Shown here in pieces: positions 37,737-41,927 of a stretch of 41,927 nucleotides of DNA. Numbering within the stretch: position 1 is the first letter of the stretch; each line of letters begins with the position of its first letter. The notes below the pieces were generated by a model. The model searched no databases, was not told the origin of the DNA, and saw only the letters and a list, made by a program, of their open reading frames with translations. The DNA comes from an uncultured Lachnospiraceae bacterium. GTDB lineage: Bacteria > Bacillota > Clostridia > Lachnospirales > Lachnospiraceae. The stretch is taken from the NCBI GenBank assembly GCA_947575805.1, contig CANPOY010000025.1, positions 1-41,927 of the forward strand, given 5' to 3'. Position numbers and translations under genes: made by a program.

Positions 37737-38496
37737 TGTCGGAAATACCAATATGACGCTGGGAGTGTATCAGGGGGAAGAGCTGAAGGCTACTTTCCGC
37801 ATGATGACCAGGACACCCAGAACTTCGGACGAGTATGGGGTGATCATTACCCAGCTTCTGAAAAATAAAGATATTGAGGCCATGGAGCTGGAAGGCTCTA
37901 TCGTCGCAAGTGTTGTGCCGGATGTGATGCACTCCCTGATGGGGGCGCTGGTGCGGTATACGGGCACGAAACCCGTGAATGTGGGTCCCGGTATCAAGAC
38001 GGGTATCCGCATTGTCACGGAGGAGCCCAGGGCCATCGGGGCGGATCGAATCGTGGATGCAGTGGCGGCATACGAGAAATATGGAGGACCTGTACTGGTG
38101 CTGGACTTCGGAACGGCCACCACTTATGATCTGATTACGCAAAAGGGGGAGTTTACCGCAGGAATTACTGCCCCCGGTATCCGCATCAGCTCTGAAGCCT
38201 TGTGGACGCAGGCGGCGAAGCTGCCAAATATAGAGATCAGAAAGCCCAGATCCATTCTTGCGCAGGAGACGATCACCAGTATGCAGGCAGGGCTGGTATA
38301 CGGGCAGATCGGGCAGACAGAGTATATTATTAAGAAGGTAAAGGAAGAAAGCGGCATCCGGGATTTAAAGGTGGTTGCAACAGGAGGCCTGGGCAGGCTG
38401 ATTGCCGATGAAACCGAATCCATTGATATATATGACAGTTCCCTGACACTGGACGGGCTGCAGATGATTTACAGAAAGAACAGGATCGTGAAATGA
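37720..38496 (+). CDS. coaX: Type III pantothenate kinase
   Basis: Phosphorylates pantothenate, the first step of CoA synthesis; the type III enzyme is not feedback-inhibited by CoA. The 258-aa protein has the ASKHA-fold motifs [15 protein letters not shown] (phosphate 1), [16 protein letters not shown] and [12 protein letters not shown]. The start overlaps the previous gene and the stop overlaps dusB by 4 bases (ATGA), which indicates tight translational coupling. Pairing with birA fits a cofactor-supply operon; birA and coaX are frequent neighbours in Firmicutes. Confidence 0.95.
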   Translation: MILVIDVGNTNMTLGVYQGEELKATFRMMTRTPRTSDEYGVIITQLLKNKDIEAMELEGSIVASVVPDVMHSLMGALVRYTGTKPVNVGPGIKTGIRIVTEEPRAIGADRIVDAVAAYEKYGGPVLVLDFGTATTYDLITQKGEFTAGITAPGIRISSEALWTQAAKLPNIEIRKPRSILAQETITSMQAGLVYGQIGQTEYIIKKVKEESGIRDLKVVATGGLGRLIADETESIDIYDSSLTLDGLQMIYRKNRIVK

Positions 38497-39461
38497 GTAA
38501 ACTGGCAATCGGAGACGTGATTCTGAATAATAATGTGATTCTGGCGCCCATGGCGGGAGTGACGGATCAGCCCTTTCGACTGCTGTGCAGGGAAATGGGA
38601 GCCGGTATGGTGTGTATGGAGATGGTCAGTGCCAAGGCTATCTATTATAATAACAGAAATACGGAAACGCTTCTTGCGGTTCAACCAGAGGAATCCCCGG
38701 TTTCCCTGCAGCTCTTCGGCTCGGAACCGGAGATTGTGGCGGAGATGGCGGCACGGATCGAAGAGCGCCCCTTTTCCGTGCTGGATTTTAATATGGGCTG
38801 TCCGGTACCCAAGGTGGTGAATAACGGGGAAGGATCTGCCCTGATGAAAAACCCACAGCTGGTGGAGAAGCTGCTGGGGGCGTTGGTGAAGGCAGTGAAA
38901 AAGCCTGTTACCGTGAAGATTCGCAAGGGTTTTGACGATAACACCGTAAACGCGGTGGAGATCGCAAAGATTGCGGAGCATTGCGGCGTCTCGGCCGTAG
39001 CCGTGCACGGGCGTACCAGGGCCCAGTATTACAGCGGCAGGGCGGACTGGGATATTATCAGGCAGGTGAAGAAGGCCGTGAGGATACCTGTCATCGGAAA
39101 CGGCGATGTGGACAGCCCGGAGGCGGCAAAGTCCATGCTGGAGTCTACCGGTTGTGACGGTGTTATGATAGGGCGGGCAGCGCAGGGGAATCCCTGGATT
39201 TTTCGGGAAACAGTGCGCTTTCTGGAAGACGGGGTTTCTGTGCCCAGGCCGAACAGGGAGGAAAAGAAAGAGATTGTTCTTCGTCATGCAGTTCTGCAAA
39301 GAAACATAAAGGGAGAATACACCGCCGTGCGGGAGATGCGTAAACATCTGGCCTGGTATACGTCGGGGATGCCTCATTCCGCAAGATTTCGGGGGATGAT
39401 CAATTCTATTGATACCATGGAAGCGCTTTTTGCCGGGGTGGAGGAGATTTTCGGTTCATAG
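38493..39461 (+). CDS. dusB: tRNA-dihydrouridine synthase
   Basis: Reduces uridine to dihydrouridine in the D-loop of tRNA, using FMN and NAD(P)H. The 322-aa protein starts with the FMN-binding TIM barrel ([21 protein letters not shown]). The catalytic Cys103 is in [20 protein letters not shown], and [19 protein letters not shown] and GRAAQGNPW are typical of the DusB class. It begins in the stop codon of coaX. Confidence 0.95.
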   Translation: MSKLAIGDVILNNNVILAPMAGVTDQPFRLLCREMGAGMVCMEMVSAKAIYYNNRNTETLLAVQPEESPVSLQLFGSEPEIVAEMAARIEERPFSVLDFNMGCPVPKVVNNGEGSALMKNPQLVEKLLGALVKAVKKPVTVKIRKGFDDNTVNAVEIAKIAEHCGVSAVAVHGRTRAQYYSGRADWDIIRQVKKAVRIPVIGNGDVDSPEAAKSMLESTGCDGVMIGRAAQGNPWIFRETVRFLEDGVSVPRPNREEKKEIVLRHAVLQRNIKGEYTAVREMRKHLAWYTSGMPHSARFRGMINSIDTMEALFAGVEEIFGS

Positions 39462-39490
39462 TTTTGAGGTTTGTGTCATATATTTTAGGC

Positions 39491-40498
39491 ATGGACACTA
39501 TTATATATTTCTATCAAAAAAGAGACCCCGTGCAGAGAGAAATTTCCCTGATGTACCAGGAGGACTATCTGTTTGCAAAGGTCGGAATCTGCACGGACAG
39601 GCACAGCTGGTTTGGATGCCCCCTGCCGGATGCGCCTGTGCCGGTGGAAGAATCCGAAGCGGCGCGAACGGGGGCGCTGACTGCGGCGGAGACCCGGGGG
39701 GAGGATTCCGCGACAGCAAAAAGGGGTCCCGCCGGATGGCTGAAACGGCGCAGGGCAGTGCGGGAAAACAGGCGCATGCTTAAAAAGCGGCAGCAGGAAT
39801 ATATGCAGCAGATGCAGGAATATGAGGAACGCAGGCAAGAGCTGGCGGGCAGCATAAGTCAACTACGGGAAGAAGTGTATTCCGAGGTAGAGCGGGCAGG
39901 AGGAGCGGATGACATCCGCTGCGTCTATGAGGATAATCTGCGCTTTCTGAACGAAGGCAGTGGGGAGGCCGCGCTGTGCTGGAAGCAGGTGTGGGACATC
40001 TGCGAGTTCAGAGATTATAAAAAGATACGCTGGGTCATACCTTTGCTGGAGTATGCGGAGCATTCGGATTTTATACTACTGGGCACGGCGGAATGTATTC
40101 CCGACATTCTGGAAAAGCTTGTCCGTCAGATGAAGAGCCTGCGTTGGTATTTACCGCAGGAAGAGCTGGACGAAGAAATACAGAGCTGGGCAGAGGACTT
40201 CTATGAAGAGTATGGGCTTGCCGTCACGCTGCAGGGATTGGAAGGGCGGAATGCTTTTCGGCAGCTGAAGCTTAAGGCTGAGAATCCGGTCTGTGTACTG
40301 GACTTTACGGAGGAAGGGACGGCCTTTGCGGGAAATCTTCCGGAGGGCAGCGTATGGCTGGATTTCGCGTCCGCGGACGAGAAAGCCGGCAGAATGGTCA
40401 GGCAGGCTCCGAAGGTCAGTTACATATCCCTGAAAAGGTATTGGGGAGCGAAAACGAAGCGAAAACCAAATTTTGCACAGAGCTTCGGAATTCCTTGA
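39491..40498 (+). CDS. Hypothetical protein with central coiled coil, function unknown
   Basis: I do not recognise a family. The N-terminal ~45 residues (MDTIIYFYQKRDPVQREISL onward) form a small folded unit. A charged linker and coiled coil (about 85-130, rich in Arg/Glu/Gln) follow, and then an alpha/beta C-terminal half of about 190 residues with many Trp and Glu (for example LRWYLPQEELDEEIQSWAEDF). No signal peptide or membrane segment. Start is uncertain: ATG 39491 has no clear ribosome binding site, while GTG 39473 and TTG 39464 in the same frame would extend it. It starts close to dusB, so it is probably in the birA-coaX-dusB unit. Its stop codon overlaps the greA promoter. Confidence 0.65.
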   Translation: MDTIIYFYQKRDPVQREISLMYQEDYLFAKVGICTDRHSWFGCPLPDAPVPVEESEAARTGALTAAETRGEDSATAKRGPAGWLKRRRAVRENRRMLKKRQQEYMQQMQEYEERRQELAGSISQLREEVYSEVERAGGADDIRCVYEDNLRFLNEGSGEAALCWKQVWDICEFRDYKKIRWVIPLLEYAEHSDFILLGTAECIPDILEKLVRQMKSLRWYLPQEELDEEIQSWAEDFYEEYGLAVTLQGLEGRNAFRQLKLKAENPVCVLDFTEEGTAFAGNLPEGSVWLDFASADEKAGRMVRQAPKVSYISLKRYWGAKTKRKPNFAQSFGIP

Positions 40499-40523
40499 CA
40501 GTATGGGGAAAAGTGGTTATAAT
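40495..40523 (+). promoter_or_regulatory. Perfect consensus sigma-A promoter of greA-lysS
   Basis: TTGACA (40495-40500), a 17-bp spacer and TATAAT (40518-40523) match the consensus at all twelve positions. The upstream gene's TGA stop (40496-40498) lies inside the -35. Confidence 0.85.
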
Positions 40524-40582
40524 ACCTTCGAAAATATAGGGCTTTTACAATAAAAGCTGAAACAGCAGGAAGGATGCGCGAA

Positions 40583-41065
40583 ATGCAGGAGAAAAAAAAT
40601 ATCTTAACCTATGAGGGACTCAGAGAATATGAAAGTGAGCTGCATGAGCTGAAGGTGGTAAAACGCCAGGAGGTAGCTCAGAAGATTAAGGAAGCAAGAG
40701 AACAGGGCGATTTGTCTGAAAATGCCGAATATGATGCAGCAAAGGATGAACAGCGGGATATTGAGGCGAGAATCGAGGAACTGGAGAAGATTCTCAAGAA
40801 TGCAGAAGTAGTGGTGGAGGACGAGGTGGATCTGGATAAGATCAACGTCGGCTGCAAGGTGAGACTGCTGGATATAGAATATAGTGAGGAACTGGAATAT
40901 AAGATTGTGGGTTCTGCGGAGGCTAACAGCCTGAAAGGAAAGATCTCAAACGAGAGCCCTGTGGGCAAGGCGCTGATAGGCTGCAGGATCGGCGATACCG
41001 TAGAGGTTGAGACTACAGCAGGCAATTTTGCATACAAGGTATTGGAGATTCAGAGAAGCAATTAA
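40583..41065 (+). CDS. greA: Transcription elongation factor GreA
   Basis: Rescues backtracked RNA polymerase by stimulating transcript cleavage. The 160-aa protein has the N-terminal coiled coil (about 5-75) with the acidic tip EQGDLSENAEYDAAKDEQ, and the C-terminal FKBP-like domain (SPVGKALIGCRIGDTVEVETTAG). Length is normal. The ATG at 40583 fits the ribosome binding site AGGAAGG better than the ATG at 40574. lysS follows after about 50 bases, with no terminator seen. Confidence 0.95.
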   Translation: MQEKKNILTYEGLREYESELHELKVVKRQEVAQKIKEAREQGDLSENAEYDAAKDEQRDIEARIEELEKILKNAEVVVEDEVDLDKINVGCKVRLLDIEYSEELEYKIVGSAEANSLKGKISNESPVGKALIGCRIGDTVEVETTAGNFAYKVLEIQRSN

Positions 41066-41116
41066 ACTAAGAATAACGGGCGTTTTTATAAGTCGGCTAA
41101 GAGAGGTAGGACGAAA

Positions 41117-41927
41117 GTGGCAGAAGTACAGAATGAAAAGGTACAGGAACAGGATTTGAACCAGTTACTGCAGGTGCGAAGGGAAAAGCTTGCCGCACTG
41201 CAGGAGACGGGTAAAGATCCCTTTAGAATCACTAAATATGAGGTGACCCATCACAGTACGGAGATTAAGGAAAACTACGGAGAGCTGGAGGGTAAGACCG
41301 TCCGTATCGCGGGACGTGTTATGTCCAAACGGGTCATGGGCAAGGCTTCCTTCTGCAACATTCAGGATCTGCCGGGCAACATCCAGTGCTATGTGGCCAG
41401 AGACTGCATCGGTGAGGATTCTTATGCGGATTTCAAGAAATATGATGTGGGAGACATTGTAGGTGTTGAGGGTGAGGTATTTACTACGAAGACCGGTGAG
41501 ATTTCTGTTCATGCGGCAAAGGTGACATTGCTTTCCAAGAGTCTGCAGATTCTGCCGGAAAAGTTTCATGGCCTGACAAACACGGATATACGTTACCGTC
41601 AGAGATATACGGATCTGATTATGAACGCGGAAGTGAAGGATACCTTTGTAAAGCGTTCCAGGATCATCAGCGCCATTCGCCGTTATCTGGAAGGAGAGGG
41701 TTTTCTGGAGGTGGAGACACCTATGCTGGTGAGCAATGCCGGTGGTGCGGCTGCCCGGCCGTTTGAGACTCACTATAACGCCCTGGATGAGGATGTAAAG
41801 CTGCGTATTTCGCTGGAACTCTATTTAAAGAGGTTGATTGTGGGCGGGCTGGAGCGTGTGTTTGAGATCGGACGTGTGTTCCGCAATGAGGGGCTGGATA
41901 CCAGACATAATCCGGAGTTTACCCTGA
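41117..41927 (+). CDS. lysS: Lysyl-tRNA synthetase, class II, 5' part (runs off the window)
   Basis: Charges tRNA-Lys. Only the first ~270 residues lie in the window. Translation starts at GTG, preceded by AGGTAGGA. A short N-terminal helix (residues 1-40, [19 protein letters not shown]) leads to the OB-fold anticodon-binding domain (about 58-145, [20 protein letters not shown]). The class II core begins with motif 1 ([10 protein letters not shown]) and reaches motif 2 ([20 protein letters not shown]) at the edge. Following greA is a common order in Firmicutes. The 3' end lies beyond 41927. Confidence 0.95.
   Translation, partial: MAEVQNEKVQEQDLNQLLQVRREKLAALQETGKDPFRITKYEVTHHSTEIKENYGELEGKTVRIAGRVMSKRVMGKASFCNIQDLPGNIQCYVARDCIGEDSYADFKKYDVGDIVGVEGEVFTTKTGEISVHAAKVTLLSKSLQILPEKFHGLTNTDIRYRQRYTDLIMNAEVKDTFVKRSRIISAIRRYLEGEGFLEVETPMLVSNAGGAAARPFETHYNALDEDVKLRISLELYLKRLIVGGLERVFEIGRVFRNEGLDTRHNPEFTL

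Overview
The window looks like chromosomal core sequence from a spore-forming Clostridia genome, most likely family Lachnospiraceae. The taxonomic signs are SpoIIID, SleB-like and NlpC/P60 cell-wall enzymes, an S-box (SAM-I) riboswitch on metK, a DUF6145-like protein, class I Trk potassium transport, and consensus sigma-A promoters with 17-bp spacers. No rRNA, tRNA, CRISPR array, transposase or integrase was seen. Almost all genes lie on the + strand; the two exceptions are dinB and an 88-aa hypothetical.

Layout. 1-2.9 kb: intracellular GH43 glycosidase and asnS. 2.9-4.2 kb: coiled-coil NlpC/P60 hydrolase. 4.2-9.7 kb: trkA-trkH, a large polytopic membrane protein and a regulator with two MerR-type HTH domains. 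9.8-13.7 kb: a visibly AT-richer block encoding two ABC exporter half-transporters and a fragment resembling the C-terminus of YcaQ/AlkZ proteins. 13.8-17.2 kb: spoIIID, an eukaryote-type UDP-sugar pyrophosphorylase, galE and a convergent small gene. 17.4-19.8 kb: small alarmone synthetase, a tail-anchored coiled-coil protein and a flavin reductase. 19.8-24.2 kb: dinB (minus), an LysM-G5-M23 peptidase and murA. 24.2-29.5 kb: SAM riboswitch, metK and dnaE. 29.5-33.5 kb: pfkA, a SpoU methyltransferase, proC and an SH3/SleB-like hydrolase. 33.7-36.4 kb: NfeD, SPFH protein, a disrupted-looking small ORF and ornithine carbamoyltransferase. 36.5-41.9 kb: birA, DUF6145-like gene, coaX, dusB, an unknown gene, greA and the 5' part of lysS.

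The most system-like unit is at 8.9-13.7 kb. The double-MerR gene is followed at once by a promoter with the unusual 20-bp -35/-10 spacing typical of MerR-activated promoters, with an inverted repeat (ACCAC-N11-GTGGT) centred in that spacer. It reads into the heterodimeric ABC exporter genes and the YcaQ/AlkZ-like fragment. This suggests a drug- or toxin-responsive export module, possibly acquired horizontally. Function and ligand are inference.

Other signals worth checking are a LexA-type dyad next to the murA promoter, sequestration of the spoIIID ribosome binding site in a 13-bp hairpin before a TTG start, two tandem 20-bp repeats in the leader of a SleB-like hydrolase, and the frame-changed small ORF before argF. 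Protein identities come from motif recognition by eye; no database search was run.
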